From assembly GCA_019056595.1 (NCBI GenBank), contig CP036163.1, forward strand, positions 682,001-746,000: a stretch of 64,000 nt of DNA, in the 5' to 3' direction. The notes beneath the pieces were generated by a model. The model had not been told where the DNA came from, made no database searches, and worked only from the letters and a program-made list of their open reading frames with translations. The position numbers were made by a program, and so were the translations under genes. Below, in pieces: positions 36,528-47,298 of the stretch. The stretch's first letter is position 1; the number at the start of each line of letters is the position of its first letter. The stretch comes from Pectobacterium atrosepticum (GTDB lineage Bacteria; Pseudomonadota; Gammaproteobacteria; Enterobacterales; Enterobacteriaceae).

Positions 36528-38048
36528 CTATTGCGGCTCAGCGCCCCATACCAGCGTGCCTTTATCATGCACGGTGATCTTATCCCAGTTGGTGTAGCTC
36601 GTGACGTTAGCACCGTATGAATAGTCATTCGTTTCATTCACGTTGCTCCAGTCACCAGCGTGAATGCGGACCTGTACCTCACCGGTCTCCGCGCCCGGTT
36701 GAAGGGAACCGGCTCCGCTGCTGAAGGTCACCAGAACATAGCGATTGGCCTTATCGGTGCTGGCGGCAGGCATCCCCGTGCTGGTCACGATGTTGTTAGG
36801 GCCGACATTCGCCCAATCAACAAAGAGGTTCGCACCCGGTTTACCATCATCGTGGAAGTAGTAACGTACTTGCAGATCGCTGAGTTTGATCGGCGTACTT
36901 CCGGTATTTTTGATGTTGAAGGCCATACGAATTGCATCATCGGAAGGGTTGTTATCCACATTACGATATTGCAGCACGACGTCACCCGTTGTTCCATTGC
37001 CTGGGTTAGTCGGCTCCGTTGGCGTGGTCGGCGTATCGCCACCACTCAGGTCTGCACCCGCACGAACCTGCTCTCTGACAAATTTTCCTGACGTCGACAG
37101 ATTCTGCTCCGTCCAACCGCCTGATTTACTCGCCCCTGGAGTCAGCGCCGCAGACGTCTCAGACTTATCGCTTAGTGACCAGTTTACCCAGCTTATGCCA
37201 CGGTTATTCAGGAAATCGATCCAGGTTTGCGATTCTGGCAGGAACGGCCCGCCATTGCCGGACGCATCGCTTGTCCCCCACTCGCTGACGAAAATTGCGG
37301 CACCGCGGCTTTGCGCATAATCGATACGATCGCGCAGGAACTGCCCGTGCGTACCGGCATAGAAATGCAGCGCGTACATCGTATTCGGATCGGGCAACAG
37401 ATTGTCCGCCGCATCATGGATGTCCTGGCTCCAGGTCCCGCTGCCGACGATAATAAGGTTATCAGGATCTTTGCTACGGATAGTGTCAGTAACATCCAGC
37501 GCATAAGGCCGAATCTGTCCGTTCCACGTCACGCCGCCGTTTGGCTCATTGGTGATTTCATAAATCACGTTCGGCGAGTTACCATACAGCCCCGCCATTT
37601 CAGCAAAGAAGGTTTTTGCCTGCGCTTTATAAGTATTGGGATCGTTATCCGACAAGGTGTGCCAGTCGATAATGATGTAGATGCCAAGGCTTTGCGCCGC
37701 CGCAACAGCCTCTTTTACCTTATTGGCGAGGGAAGGGTTAGCAATATAACCATTCTCCGCCGTGTACATGGCAACGCGAAACACATTGATCCCCCAGTCG
37801 TCACGCAGCCATTTTATCGAATCTTTGTTTACGTAATCACCAACCCACTGCAACCCGTTCGAGCTGATTCCTCTCAGTTGCACTCTTTTTCCCTGCTCAT
37901 CCACCAGTCGCCCATTTTCGATGGACAGTTGGCCATGTGTTTCCACCGGCGTGGCGGATAATGCGGAGAAACTGAGCGACATGCCCAGCACCGTTGTTAC
38001 CACACCTAACGTCAATTTCCTGACGATTTTATTCCTTCTGATCCACAT
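36528..38048 (-). CDS. celV: Secreted endoglucanase CelV (GH5-CBM3)
   Basis: 506-residue plant-cell-wall cellulase. Signal peptide about 1-32, catalytic GH5 (subfamily 2 type) domain about 40-330 with acid/base E168 in YEITNEPNG and nucleophile E256 in FVSEWGTS, a Pro/Thr/Gly linker (about 345-365) and a C-terminal CBM3 cellulose-binding domain ([20 protein letters not shown]). Export to the medium by a type II system is expected, as for known soft-rot CelV. The ATG at 38048 ([12 protein letters not shown]) has a GGAG ribosome site; the upstream ATGs are less likely. Some usually conserved positions differ: N64 in SSNGLQW (normally His), T121 in DWHTLSDND (normally Ile), T166 in EITNEP (normally Ala). 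Confidence 0.93.
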   Translation of the reverse strand: MWIRRNKIVRKLTLGVVTTVLGMSLSFSALSATPVETHGQLSIENGRLVDEQGKRVQLRGISSNGLQWVGDYVNKDSIKWLRDDWGINVFRVAMYTAENGYIANPSLANKVKEAVAAAQSLGIYIIIDWHTLSDNDPNTYKAQAKTFFAEMAGLYGNSPNVIYEITNEPNGGVTWNGQIRPYALDVTDTIRSKDPDNLIIVGSGTWSQDIHDAADNLLPDPNTMYALHFYAGTHGQFLRDRIDYAQSRGAAIFVSEWGTSDASGNGGPFLPESQTWIDFLNNRGISWVNWSLSDKSETSAALTPGASKSGGWTEQNLSTSGKFVREQVRAGADLSGGDTPTTPTEPTNPGNGTTGDVVLQYRNVDNNPSDDAIRMAFNIKNTGSTPIKLSDLQVRYYFHDDGKPGANLFVDWANVGPNNIVTSTGMPAASTDKANRYVLVTFSSGAGSLQPGAETGEVQVRIHAGDWSNVNETNDYSYGANVTSYTNWDKITVHDKGTLVWGAEPQ

Positions 38049-38215
38049 ATTCCTTATCTCCATTGTGAACACCCATAATCTTGGGTATAGGCATGATAAG
38101 GGAGATTTCCACTCACGAAAATAATTTAGGAAATATCCAAATCATATTGATTTAATTAATTATTTACAAATAAATAGAAAGCAGGATAAGGATGTGGCGA
38201 AGCCATTTAGTGGGC

Positions 38216-38316
38216 AAAAAAAAGCCAGCACGTAGGCTGGCTAAAATAATACTGGAAGCAATGTGAGCAATGTCGTGCTCTCCTTCAGTGTCTGCGAGGA
38301 GCCACTGCTGAAGTGC
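38216..38316 (-). ncRNA. ryhB: Iron-responsive small RNA RyhB
   Basis: About 100 nt on the minus strand. The conserved pairing core ACATTGCTCACATTGC (38258-38273) is followed by TTCCAGTATTATTTTAGCC and the terminator stem AGCCAGC / GCTGGCT (38223-38242) with eight Ts. This is the core and 3' end of E. coli RyhB with few changes. The 5' part (GCACTTCAGCAGTGG... CTGAAG) differs in sequence but can form a similar first hairpin. A Fur box overlaps the promoter. RyhB represses iron-using proteins when iron is scarce. It lies just upstream of celV in the same direction. Confidence 0.92.
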
Positions 38317-38319
38317 GAG

Positions 38320-38338
38320 AATAATGATAATAGTTATC
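38320..38338 (-). promoter_or_regulatory. Fur box at the ryhB promoter
   Basis: AATAATGATAATAGTTATC (plus-strand reading) matches 16 of 19 positions of the Fur consensus GATAATGATAATCATTATC. It ends four bases before the predicted RNA start and covers the -10 region, so iron-loaded Fur would block transcription. Confidence 0.85.
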
Positions 38339-38523
38339 AGTATCATCTGTAAAGTACTTTGTTGAGAATTTTTCTCATTTCCATACTGACTATAGGGTTC
38401 TTGCCCGTGTATCCATCTCTACTCGGGACTCTGTTTGGGAAATGGATGATATTGCACGCTAAGGCTAAAATTCAACCATAGTCACCGTCGAGAAAACCAT
38501 AGCTAGCATAATTTCTCTTTATG

Positions 38524-39357
38524 TCACAAATCCTTATCTACACTCAGCGCTACCGTTCTGGTTTCCTCCAGGATCTGGATCCGAGTGTTCAGCGCATCGC
38601 GGATCGAGTGGTATGCCTTGCTGCCGAGTGCCAGGCGGAAAGGTGGAGTATCTGCATCCGCAGCAGCAATAATGGCCTCTGCCGTTTTAGCCGCGTCACC
38701 TAGGATGGCAATACTGCCATCTACCAACCCCCTGCGTACATCACCAGCCGGTGTATCATCGTAACAGTCCATCTGCTGGGCAATATCCACCCCGCTGGCG
38801 AAATTCGTATCAGTAGGTCCAGGTTCCGCTATCAGAAAATCAATCCCGAAAGGAGCCACTTCCTGCGCGACAGATTCAATGAATCCTTCAATACCCCATT
38901 TGGTAGCGTGGTACAGACTGAAATTTGGCCAAGCAATTTGGCCGCCTTCTGACGATACCTGAACAATACGCCCGCCCCCCTGACGACGCAGATACGGCAC
39001 CGCGGCACGAATAAACTGAATGGAGCCGGTGAGATTGGTAGAAATCTGCCTGTCTATCTGCGTATCACTGACCTCTTCCGCTGCGCCGAACAGGCCGTAT
39101 CCGGCATTACTCACCAACACATCAATATGGCCAGCACGATCAAATGCTGTTTGCACGGCTCTGCGTATTGCTGCGGTATCGGTTACGTCCAACAACAGGA
39201 TGTGCAGTTGTTCGCCATATTCCGCCAACAATTCGTCCAAGGCTCCTGGACTGCGCAGTGTGGCAAATACTCGGTCACCCCGTGCCAGCAGGCGCTCTGT
39301 CATCACCCTCCCTAATCCGGTGGACGTACCGGTAATAAACCACGTTTTTACATTCAT
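38524..39357 (-). CDS. Short-chain dehydrogenase/reductase
   Basis: 277-residue classical SDR. The nucleotide-binding motif GTSTGLG is near residue 9, NAG in VSNAGYG, the catalytic Ser in QVSSEGGQ and YHATK as the Tyr/Lys active site, with the substrate loop AEPGPTDTNF. The start at ATG 39357 (MNVKTWFITG) follows the ribosome site GGAGA; the longer frame is not typical. Substrate unknown. A LysR gene is divergent, 106 bases apart, and probably regulates it. Residues after YxxxK resemble SDRs annotated as NAD(P)-dependent reductases of secondary metabolites or quinones. Confidence 0.88.
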   Translation of the reverse strand: MNVKTWFITGTSTGLGRVMTERLLARGDRVFATLRSPGALDELLAEYGEQLHILLLDVTDTAAIRRAVQTAFDRAGHIDVLVSNAGYGLFGAAEEVSDTQIDRQISTNLTGSIQFIRAAVPYLRRQGGGRIVQVSSEGGQIAWPNFSLYHATKWGIEGFIESVAQEVAPFGIDFLIAEPGPTDTNFASGVDIAQQMDCYDDTPAGDVRRGLVDGSIAILGDAAKTAEAIIAAADADTPPFRLALGSKAYHSIRDALNTRIQILEETRTVALSVDKDL

Positions 39358-39463
39358 TGCTGTTCTCCACAAAAAATCATTAATCCGCAATCACAGATTA
39401 TGGCAACATGGTTAGCATGATAAGACTCAACAAATAGCACGAAGAGGTGAAATAAAATCACCA

Positions 39464-40393
39464 ATGAAAACACCAACACTCTCTGATCTGAAAGCGTTTA
39501 TTGCGGTGGCTGATCAACGTAGTTTTCGACGCGCAGCGGATCTATCCGGTGTTACCCGATCCACGCTAAGCCATGCCATTTGTGGGTTGGAAGAACGTCT
39601 TGGTGTCCGGCTGCTGCACCGCACCACACGCAGCGTGGCACTGACAGAAGCTGGGGAGCAATTATTACAACGGATGCGACCCCATCTCAACGGACTGGAA
39701 CAGGCGTTGGAAGAGGTAGCTGACACGCAGGGGCAACCGATCGGTAGTCTACGTATTAACGGGGGTGAAGAGGCTATTCGTCTCTTGCTGCATACCGTGG
39801 TGCCCAGCTATCAGGCACGTTACCCCAGCGTGGTTCTAGATTTGGTCGTCGATGGAAGGCTGGTGGATATTGTCGCTGAGGGGTTTGATGCAGGCATTCG
39901 GCTAGCAGAAGATGTTCCTAGAGATATGGTGGCAATACGTTTTGGTAATGATATGCGTTTTCTGGCGGTGGCATCCCCTGCATATCTGATGAAACATCCT
40001 GCTCCATCAGTGCCAGATGATCTGGTGCAACACCAATGTATTCGCCAAAGATTACCCAGTGGAAGACGTTATCGCTGGGAGTTTTCCCGCCATGGGCAGG
40101 ACGTTGCTCTTGATGTTCCCGGCACGCTGACACTAAACAGCTCACCGTTAATGGTGTGTGCCGCTATACAAGGATTAGGGATTGCTTATGTTCCTGAAGT
40201 TCACGCGCGGGCGGCGCTGGATGATGGCAGGTTGGTGACGGTGCTGGAGCCTTGGAGTCCTCCTATCCCCGGTCTGTGTCTTTATTTTCCCGCCAATCGC
40301 CATATGCCCGCCAGCCTGCGAGCCTTGGTAGATATGATTAAGAAAACGCCAACTATAGTCAGAAACGTGGTGGCTGAAATCAATAAGACGTAG
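39464..40393 (+). CDS. LysR-type transcriptional regulator (divergent to SDR)
   Basis: 309-residue LysR regulator. The winged helix-turn-helix is at 1-62 (LKAFIAVADQRSFRRAADLSGVTRSTLSHAICGLEERLGVRLLHRTTRSVALTEAG, quoted in pieces for position only), followed by a linker helix and an effector domain about 90-300. It belongs to the large CrgA/AaeR-like subgroup judged from IRLAEDVPRDMVAIR and the LASPAYL-type segment (AVASPAYLMKHPAPS). The effector is unknown. The divergent SDR gene is the likely target. Confidence 0.87.
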   Translation: MKTPTLSDLKAFIAVADQRSFRRAADLSGVTRSTLSHAICGLEERLGVRLLHRTTRSVALTEAGEQLLQRMRPHLNGLEQALEEVADTQGQPIGSLRINGGEEAIRLLLHTVVPSYQARYPSVVLDLVVDGRLVDIVAEGFDAGIRLAEDVPRDMVAIRFGNDMRFLAVASPAYLMKHPAPSVPDDLVQHQCIRQRLPSGRRYRWEFSRHGQDVALDVPGTLTLNSSPLMVCAAIQGLGIAYVPEVHARAALDDGRLVTVLEPWSPPIPGLCLYFPANRHMPASLRALVDMIKKTPTIVRNVVAEINKT

Positions 40394-40504
40394 CAGGCTC
40401 AGTGTTAGCGATTGAAAATTAGCCAGACGCACACAACAAGAGTGGGGAGGATGCCAAGAGTACGATACACTCTCTCTATAATCGTATTGACTGAAAAATC
40501 CCGT

Positions 40505-42193
40505 ATGTTCGGAAAAACCTGTTTCGCACTGGCATTCACCTGGCTGGCTTTGCCTGCACTGGCCGCACCGCAGTCCGTGCTAACGCCACCTGCTCCACTG
40601 GAAAATATTCGCCAGAGCGGTTTTGTCTATTGCGTCAATGATGTCCTAAACACGTTTAACCCGCAGATGGCACGCAGCGGCGTTACGATTGATACGCTGG
40701 CGGCGCAGCTTTACGATCGCCTGCTGGATGTCGATCCTTATACTTATCGCCTGATGCCGGAACTGGCGCAGCGTTGGGACGTGTTAGATAACGGTTCGAC
40801 GTACCGTTTCTACCTGCGCCACGATGTGCCATTCCAGAGTACCGACTGGTTCAGCCCGACCCGCATGATGAATGCCGACGACGTGATATTCAGTTTCCAG
40901 CGCATGCTGGATAAAAAACACCCGTATCATGATGTCAACGGCGGCGAATATCCCTATTTCGACAGCCTGCAATTTGCCGATTCAGTGCAAAGTATTCGCA
41001 AGCTGGGCGAGTACAGCATTGAAATCCGCCTGAACAGCCCAGATGCCTCTTTCTTGTGGCATCTGGCTACGCATTACGCCCCGATTCTGTCCGATGAATA
41101 TGCCCAACGTCTGGCGAAAGAGGATAAAAAGGAGATGCTGGATCGCGAACCGGTCGGCACCGGGCCTTATATGCTCAATGAATACCGCAACGGGCAATAT
41201 ATCCGGCTGACGCGCAACGCTGATTATTGGCGCGGTTTGCCACGTATGCCGCAGGTGGTTATCGATCTCGGTTCCGGCGGTACGGGTCGCCTATCCAAGC
41301 TGTTGACGGGCGAATGTGATGTTCTCGCTTATCCGGCGGCCAGCCAGTTGACCATCCTGCGTAATGACCCGCGTCTGCGTCTGTCGCTACGTCCCGGCAT
41401 GAACGTCGCCTATTTAGCCTTCAACGTACGAAAACCGCCGCTGGACGATCGCCGCGTGCGAGAAGCCATCGCGCTGGCGATCAATAACGACAGGCTGATG
41501 CAGTCAATCTATTACGGCACGGCGGAAACCGCCGCCTCTATTCTGCCCCGGGCCTCGTGGGCGTACGACAATGAATCGCAGGTTACGGAATATAACCCGC
41601 AGAAAGCGCGACAAATCTTGCAGGAACTGGGGCTGACTAACCTAAACCTTCGCCTGTGGGTGCCCAGCACCTCTCAATCCTACAACCCCAGTCCGCTGAA
41701 AACGGCAGAGCTGATACAGGCCGATCTGGCGCAAATTGGCGTCACCGTCACCATCGTGCCGGTAGAAGGCCGCTTTCAGGAAGCACGACTGATGGAACTC
41801 AGTCACGATTTAACACTGGCAGGTTGGGCAACGGACAGTAACGACCCGGACAGTTTTTTCCGACCGTTGTTAAGCTGCGCGGCGATTCGTTCTCAGAGCA
41901 ACTACGCACACTGGTGCGATCCTACCTTTGATGAAGTGCTACAAAACGCGCTCTCGTCACAGCAGCTCTCTAAGCGGATTGACTATTATCAGCAGGCACA
42001 GCGCATTCTGGCAGAACAATTACCCGTTCTACCGCTAGCGTCATCATTGCGATTACTCGCCTACCGCTACGACATGAAAGGGCTGGTATTGAGCCCGTTC
42101 GGCAATGCCTCGTTCGCAGGCGTATTCCGCGAGGATCAACAAGCGCAGCAGAAGCCCCCTGCACCGGAAACCGTGGAGGAAGCACAGCCGTGA
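40505..42193 (+). CDS. sapA: Peptide ABC transporter substrate-binding protein SapA
   Basis: 562-residue periplasmic binding protein of the peptide/dipeptide family. Signal peptide [20 protein letters not shown], then [17 protein letters not shown] typical of SapA, plus [20 protein letters not shown]. In pathogens SapA binds antimicrobial peptides, and in soft-rot Dickeya sap genes contribute to resistance to plant peptides. The ATG at 40505 opens directly into the signal peptide. It is the first gene of sapABCDF, with the stop overlapping the sapB start (GTGA). Confidence 0.95.
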   Translation: MFGKTCFALAFTWLALPALAAPQSVLTPPAPLENIRQSGFVYCVNDVLNTFNPQMARSGVTIDTLAAQLYDRLLDVDPYTYRLMPELAQRWDVLDNGSTYRFYLRHDVPFQSTDWFSPTRMMNADDVIFSFQRMLDKKHPYHDVNGGEYPYFDSLQFADSVQSIRKLGEYSIEIRLNSPDASFLWHLATHYAPILSDEYAQRLAKEDKKEMLDREPVGTGPYMLNEYRNGQYIRLTRNADYWRGLPRMPQVVIDLGSGGTGRLSKLLTGECDVLAYPAASQLTILRNDPRLRLSLRPGMNVAYLAFNVRKPPLDDRRVREAIALAINNDRLMQSIYYGTAETAASILPRASWAYDNESQVTEYNPQKARQILQELGLTNLNLRLWVPSTSQSYNPSPLKTAELIQADLAQIGVTVTIVPVEGRFQEARLMELSHDLTLAGWATDSNDPDSFFRPLLSCAAIRSQSNYAHWCDPTFDEVLQNALSSQQLSKRIDYYQQAQRILAEQLPVLPLASSLRLLAYRYDMKGLVLSPFGNASFAGVFREDQQAQQKPPAPETVEEAQP

Positions 42194-43155
42194 TTATTTT
42201 TACCTTGCGACGTCTGGTGTTATTGTTCGTGACATTGTCACTGCTGACGCTGGTTGGCTTCAGCCTCAGCTACTACACGCCTAACGCCCCGCTCAATGGC
42301 GCAGCGTTGTTTGATGCCTATCATTTCTACCTCACCAGCCTGCTTCAGGGCGATTTCGGTCGTTCCAGCATTAACGGGCAGGCCATCAGCGAACTGCTGA
42401 AAGAAGTGTTCCCAGCCACGATCGAGCTTTGTCTGCTGGCGTTTGCGCTCTCGCTGCTGGTCGGTATTCCGCTGGGGATTACCGCAGGCGTGATGCAGAA
42501 TCGCAGCGCGGACATCGTGATCAGCACGCTGGCACTGATCGGCTTTTCCCTGCCGGTGTTCTGGCTGGCGCTGCTGTTGACGCTATTCTTCTCGCTGCAT
42601 CTCGGCTGGCTGCCGGTTTCAGGCCGCTTCGATCTGCTCTATCAGGTTAAAACCGTGACCGGCTTTGCGCTGATTGATGCCTGGCTGTCAGATTCACCGC
42701 ATCGGGGTGAAATGATCGCCAGCGCCATACGCCACCTGATTTTGCCAATTACCGTGCTGGCCGTCGGGCCGACCACCGAGGTGATTCGCCTAATGCGCGT
42801 CAGCACCACGGACATTATCAGCAAAAATTACATTAAAGCGGCGGCAACCCGTGGGCTTTCGCGCTTTACGATCATTCGTCGCCACCTGATTCACAACGCG
42901 CTGCCACCGATTATCCCCAAGCTAGGGTTACAATTTTCCACGATGCTGACGCTGACGATGATTACCGAAGTGGTCTTTAATTGGCCGGGCGTGGGTCGCT
43001 GGCTGGTGAATGCTATTCGTCAGCAGGATTTCGCCGCGATTTCTGCGGGCGTAATGGTGGTCGGCGCGATGGTCATCACGGTCAATATCCTGTCCGATAT
43101 TTGGGGTGCTATGGCAAATCCGTTGAAACACAAGGAATGGTATGCCCTACGATAA
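42190..43155 (+). CDS. sapB: Sap/putrescine ABC permease SapB
   Basis: 321-residue membrane permease of the dipeptide type with about six transmembrane segments (first [29 protein letters not shown] in region 1-28). The conserved EAA-type loop that contacts the ATPases is near residue 215 ([25 protein letters not shown]). It starts with GTG at 42190, overlapping sapA by four bases, and overlaps sapC by 14 bases. In E. coli SapBCDF also export putrescine. Confidence 0.95.
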   Translation: MIIFTLRRLVLLFVTLSLLTLVGFSLSYYTPNAPLNGAALFDAYHFYLTSLLQGDFGRSSINGQAISELLKEVFPATIELCLLAFALSLLVGIPLGITAGVMQNRSADIVISTLALIGFSLPVFWLALLLTLFFSLHLGWLPVSGRFDLLYQVKTVTGFALIDAWLSDSPHRGEMIASAIRHLILPITVLAVGPTTEVIRLMRVSTTDIISKNYIKAAATRGLSRFTIIRRHLIHNALPPIIPKLGLQFSTMLTLTMITEVVFNWPGVGRWLVNAIRQQDFAAISAGVMVVGAMVITVNILSDIWGAMANPLKHKEWYALR

Positions 43156-44032
43156 CGTCTATAGCGAAAAGCGGCTGCCTAGCCGACTGGGCGATACCTG
43201 GCGGGCATTCCATCAAGATATGCTGGCGATGGTCGGGCTGTACGGTTTTCTGATCCTGATCGGCCTGTGCCTGTTCGGCAAATTTCTTGCGCCTTATGAA
43301 GTTGACCAGCAATTTTTGGGCTATCAACTGCTGCCCCCTTCCTGGTCGCACTACGGCGAAGTGTCGTTCTTTCTCGGCACCGATGATTTAGGGCGCGACC
43401 AGCTAAGCCGCCTATTGAGCGGTGCGGCCCCCACCGTCGGTGCGTCGCTCATCGTCACCTACGCGGCGGCGCTGTGCGGCATCGTGCTGGGTGTCTTTGC
43501 TGGCGTCACGCGCGGGCTGCGTTCGGCGATGCTCAATCATATTTTGGATACACTGCTGTCGATACCGTCGCTGTTGCTGGCGATTGTGGTGATTGCCTTT
43601 ATGGGCCCTAAGCTCGAACACGCAATGCTCGCCGTCTGGCTGGCGCTGTTGCCACGCATGGTGCGCACTATCTACAACGCCGTACACGATGAAATGGACA
43701 AAGAATACGTGATCGCCGCCCGTCTTGACGGTGCCTCAACGTTTTATCTTGTCTGGTACGTCGTCTTACCGAATATTGCTGCGCTGCTGGTTTCCGAGTT
43801 TACCCGCGCGTTGTCGATCGCTATTTTGGATATCGCTGCGCTGGGTTTTCTCGATTTAGGCGCACAGCTACCAACCACCGAATGGGGTGCCCTGCTCGGT
43901 AACTCACTGGAGCTGGTTTATGCCGCGCCGTGGACCGTGATGCTGCCCGGTGCGGCTATCGCGCTGAGCGTGTTAATCGTCAATCTGCTGGGCGACGGCA
44001 TCCGCCGCGCGCTCGTCGCGGAAACGGAATAA
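43142..44032 (+). CDS. sapC: Sap/putrescine ABC permease SapC
   Basis: 296-residue second permease subunit. An N-terminal membrane segment (about 30-50, [20 protein letters not shown]), then five further segments and the ATPase-contact loop [21 protein letters not shown] near residue 200. [16 protein letters not shown] is the dipeptide-permease C signature. Start inside the sapB 3' end implies coupled translation. Confidence 0.95.
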   Translation: MPYDNVYSEKRLPSRLGDTWRAFHQDMLAMVGLYGFLILIGLCLFGKFLAPYEVDQQFLGYQLLPPSWSHYGEVSFFLGTDDLGRDQLSRLLSGAAPTVGASLIVTYAAALCGIVLGVFAGVTRGLRSAMLNHILDTLLSIPSLLLAIVVIAFMGPKLEHAMLAVWLALLPRMVRTIYNAVHDEMDKEYVIAARLDGASTFYLVWYVVLPNIAALLVSEFTRALSIAILDIAALGFLDLGAQLPTTEWGALLGNSLELVYAAPWTVMLPGAAIALSVLIVNLLGDGIRRALVAETE

Positions 44033-44048
44033 GAGGCGACGACTCCCT

Positions 44049-45041
44049 ATGCCATTACTTGATATCCGTAACCTGACGATTGAGTTTCTGACCGCCGACG
44101 GCGCCGTAAAAGCCGTCGATCGCGTCAGTATGACGCTGAGCGAAGGAGAGATTCGCGGGCTGGTGGGCGAATCAGGCTCAGGAAAAAGCCTGATCGCTAA
44201 AGCCATCTGTGGGATCACCAAAGATAACTGGCGCGTGACCGCCGACCGCTTCCGCTTTGATGATATCGACCTGCTGCAACTGTCGTCGCGCGAGCGGCGT
44301 AAACTGGTCGGCCATAACGTTTCCATGATTTTTCAGGAGCCGCAATCCTGTCTCGATCCGTCCGAAAGTGTGGGTCGGCAGTTGGTGCAGGCAATTCCCG
44401 GCTGGACGTATAAAGGCCGCTGGTGGCAGCGATTTAACTGGCGCAAGCGCCGCGCTATCGAATTGCTGCACCGCGTCGGGATTAAAGATCACAAAGACAT
44501 CATGGGCAGTTATCCCTATGAACTAAGCGATGGCGAGTGTCAGAAAGTGATGATTGCCATCGCGCTGGCGAACCAGCCGCGTCTGCTGATTGCCGATGAA
44601 CCGACCAACGCGATGGAATCCACCACGCAGGCGCAGATTTTCCGCCTGCTATCGCGCCTAAACCAAAACAATAACACCACGATTCTGCTCATCAGCCATG
44701 ACCTACAAACCATGAGTAAATGGGCAGACCGGATTAACGTGCTTTACTGCGGACAAACAGTAGAGAGCGCTACCTGTGAAGATTTGATCACCGCGCCGCA
44801 TCATCCTTATACGCAGGCGCTGATCCGCGCAATGCCAGATTTCGGCCGCTCACTGCCACACAAAAGCCGGTTAAATACCCTGAACGGCGCGATCCCCTCA
44901 CTGGAACACCTGCCGATTGGCTGCCGACTCGGCCCGCGCTGCCCTTATTCACAAAAACAGTGTATGCAAACGCCGCCGCTGCTCTCCGTGAAGAACCACT
45001 TATATGCCTGCCACTTCCCACTTAACATGGAGGAGCCGTAA
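44049..45041 (+). CDS. sapD: Sap/putrescine ABC ATPase SapD
   Basis: 330-residue ATP-binding subunit. Walker A GESGSGKS (about residues 39-46), Q-loop MIFQEPQ, signature [19 protein letters not shown] (variant of LSGGQ), Walker [13 protein letters not shown], switch His in LISHDLQ. The C-terminal oligopeptide-type extension (about 260-325) carries cysteines ([15 protein letters not shown]) as in OppD/DppD iron-sulfur-cluster ATPases. It also helps Trk potassium uptake in E. coli. The stop codon shares one base with sapF start. Confidence 0.95.
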   Translation: MPLLDIRNLTIEFLTADGAVKAVDRVSMTLSEGEIRGLVGESGSGKSLIAKAICGITKDNWRVTADRFRFDDIDLLQLSSRERRKLVGHNVSMIFQEPQSCLDPSESVGRQLVQAIPGWTYKGRWWQRFNWRKRRAIELLHRVGIKDHKDIMGSYPYELSDGECQKVMIAIALANQPRLLIADEPTNAMESTTQAQIFRLLSRLNQNNNTTILLISHDLQTMSKWADRINVLYCGQTVESATCEDLITAPHHPYTQALIRAMPDFGRSLPHKSRLNTLNGAIPSLEHLPIGCRLGPRCPYSQKQCMQTPPLLSVKNHLYACHFPLNMEEP

Positions 45042-45856
45042 TGGTTGAGATGCTGCTTGAAGCCCGCAACCTAACTAAGACGTTCCGCTACCGAACCGGG
45101 CTGTTTCGTCGTCAGCATGTTGAGGCGGTGAAGTCCGTCAGCTTTACGCTACGTGAACGCCAGACGCTCGCCATCATCGGTGAGAACGGTTCGGGGAAAT
45201 CGACGCTGGCCAAAATGCTGTCAGGCATGATCGCTCCGACGTCCGGTGAGCTGGTTATCGATGATCATCCGCTGCATTACGGCGATTATGGCTACCGCAG
45301 CCAGCGCATCCGCATGATTTTTCAGGATGCGAGCAATGCGCTCAACCCGCGTCAGCGTATCGGGCAACTATTGGATGTTCCGCTGCGGCTAAATACCGAC
45401 CTCAGCGCCGAAGCGCGCGAAAGAGCGATTAATCAGGCGCTACAGCAGGTCGGGTTACGGCCCGATCACGCTTATTACTATCCGCACGCGCTCGCGCCGG
45501 GGCAAAAACAGCGCGTCGGTCTGGCGCGTGCGCTCATTCTGCAACCGAAAGTGATTGTTGCCGATGAAGCGCTGGCTTCGCTGGATATGTCTATGCGGTC
45601 ACAGATTATCAATCTGATGCTGGAGTTACAGGAAAAGCACGGTATCTCTTATATTTACGTGACGCAGCATCTGGGCATGATGAAGCACATCAGCGACCAG
45701 ATTCTGGTGATGCAGGCAGGCGAAGTGGTCGAACGCGGCAGTACTGCCGATGTGTTGTCCGCCCCGCTCCATGACCTGACGAAACGTTTGATTGCCAGCC
45801 ACTTCGGCGAAGCGCTCAGCGCCGATGCCTGGCGACGAGACGGCGCACAACGTTAA
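45041..45856 (+). CDS. sapF: Sap/putrescine ABC ATPase SapF
   Basis: 271-residue second ATPase of the Sap system. Walker [10 protein letters not shown] (about 48-56), Q-loop MIFQDAS, signature [15 protein letters not shown] (a divergent form typical of SapF), Walker [14 protein letters not shown], switch region [10 protein letters not shown]. The N-terminus [20 protein letters not shown] lines up with the E. coli protein, supporting ATG 45041, which overlaps the sapD stop. Last gene of the operon. Then fabI after about 150 bases. Confidence 0.95.
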   Translation: MVEMLLEARNLTKTFRYRTGLFRRQHVEAVKSVSFTLRERQTLAIIGENGSGKSTLAKMLSGMIAPTSGELVIDDHPLHYGDYGYRSQRIRMIFQDASNALNPRQRIGQLLDVPLRLNTDLSAEARERAINQALQQVGLRPDHAYYYPHALAPGQKQRVGLARALILQPKVIVADEALASLDMSMRSQIINLMLELQEKHGISYIYVTQHLGMMKHISDQILVMQAGEVVERGSTADVLSAPLHDLTKRLIASHFGEALSADAWRRDGAQR

Positions 45857-46008
45857 TCTTCGCGCACTACGACAACTGCTCGGAGTACCCCTACCGTCCC
45901 CAACATGGTAGAATTGCGCGGTTTATTCATCTCGGTCGTCACTTGCCACGTATGTTTACAGGCACAGAAGTGGCGATCGCAGCAACAATGATCACAAGGA
46001 TTACTGCT

Positions 46009-46797
46009 ATGGGTTTTCTTACCGGTAAGCGCATTCTGGTAACAGGTGTTGCCAGCAACCGTTCTATTGCCTACGGTATTGCAAAAGCAATGCAACGTGA
46101 AGGTGCCGAACTGGCGTTCACGTATCAGAACGACAAATTGAAAACACGCATTGAAGGCTTTGCCAGCGAGCTGGGTTCCAGCATCGTTCTGCCGTGTGAT
46201 GTCGCGGAAGATGCCAGCATCGAAGCACTGTTTACCGAACTGGCTAACGTATGGCCGAACTTTGATGGCTTCGTGCATTCCATTGCTTACGCACCGGGCG
46301 ACCAACTGGACGGTGACTACGTTGATGCTGTTACCCGTGAAGGCTTCAGCATTTCTCACGACATCAGCTCTTACAGCTTCGTCGCGATGGCGAAAGCCTG
46401 CCGTAAGATGCTGAACCCGAACTCTGCGCTGGTTACCCTGTCCTATCTGGGTGCTGAGCGTGCCATCCCTAACTACAACGTGATGGGTCTGGCAAAAGCC
46501 TCTCTGGAAGCGAACGTACGTTACATGGCAAATGCTATGGGTGCTCAGGGCGTGCGCGTCAACGCCATCTCTGCTGGCCCGATCCGTACACTGGCTGCAT
46601 CTGGCATCAAAGACTTCAAGAAAATGTTGTCTCATTGTGAAGCCGTTACGCCAATCCGCCGTGTCGTTACCACTGAAGACGTAGGCAACTCTGCTGCGTT
46701 CCTGTGTTCCGATCTGGCCGCCGGTATCTCCGGTGAAGTCCTGCACGTTGACGGCGGCTTCAGCATCGCCGCGATGAACGAGCTGGAACTGAAATAA
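46009..46797 (+). CDS. fabI: Enoyl-[acyl-carrier-protein] reductase FabI
   Basis: 262-residue NADH-dependent reductase completing each fatty-acid elongation cycle; target of triclosan. SDR-like fold: [16 protein letters not shown] (nucleotide loop), [14 protein letters not shown] (contains the residue corresponding to Gly93), catalytic [22 protein letters not shown] with the Tyr-x6-Lys motif. ATG 46009 has the AAGGA ribosome site 8 bases upstream; a longer frame is open but not conserved. sapF-fabI-rnb gene order in E. coli is interrupted here by an 11-kb-plus accessory block. Confidence 0.97.
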   Translation: MGFLTGKRILVTGVASNRSIAYGIAKAMQREGAELAFTYQNDKLKTRIEGFASELGSSIVLPCDVAEDASIEALFTELANVWPNFDGFVHSIAYAPGDQLDGDYVDAVTREGFSISHDISSYSFVAMAKACRKMLNPNSALVTLSYLGAERAIPNYNVMGLAKASLEANVRYMANAMGAQGVRVNAISAGPIRTLAASGIKDFKKMLSHCEAVTPIRRVVTTEDVGNSAAFLCSDLAAGISGEVLHVDGGFSIAAMNELELK

Positions 46798-46820
46798 GTT
46801 CTCACCGCTAACGGTGTTTC

Positions 46821-46858
46821 AACAATGCGCTCTTGAAAAGGAGCGCATTGTTATTTCC
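46821..46858 (+). terminator. Terminator after fabI
   Basis: Perfect 12-bp stem AACAATGCGCTC / GAGCGCATTGTT with an 8-base loop, followed by ATTTCCC. Lies 23 bases after the fabI stop. Confidence 0.75.
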
Positions 46859-47298
46859 CCATCCCCAAAAGAAGATCGTCAGTACGATCATCCTTCATAG
46901 ATAAAATATAATAATTGAATTAATGCATACAAAATAATATGCATGGAAAAGTATGTTTGTGCAGAATAAAATCCCATACAAAAAGCAACCCCTAACATTA
47001 ATAACTATATATTTAAAAATATTGAATTTTTATCATTTATCCATAAAAAACACAAATGCATAATACTCATTAAATAACAAAGGAATAGTGAATTAATTAC
47101 AGATGTATTAAAAAATAAATCCTGTCAAATCAAAAGAATGATAAATAATAAAGCAGAACGCAAAAAACAAATCTTCATCTATTATTTACCTGCGCGCCAG
47201 TCGAGCCGTATTTTATTTTTCCACAAAAAATTTACACGCTAATTATTTAACGTTTAGTTAAATAATATATTTACCTATCATTTTAAAACGAGGTCATT
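46859..47298. other. A/T-rich intergenic region before the PixA-like gene
   Basis: 440 bases with long A/T tracts, lower GC than fabI and the sap genes. No gene or structured RNA recognised. It likely carries the promoter of the inclusion-body protein gene; the ribosome site GAGGTC lies before ATG 47299. Composition suggests acquired DNA or a nucleoid-protein-silenced promoter. Confidence 0.45.

Noticed and set aside
37227-37961. 244-codon plus-strand frame opposite celV
   Set aside because: Antisense shadow; no start context and no recognisable domain.
38164-38346. 60-codon minus-strand frame of a hydrophobic peptide
   Set aside because: It lies over the RyhB sRNA, its Fur box and terminator; RNA conservation explains the sequence better.
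45853-46746. 297-codon minus-strand frame opposite fabI
   Set aside because: Antisense shadow of the well-conserved fabI gene; the product is rich in Cys, His and Gln without family features.
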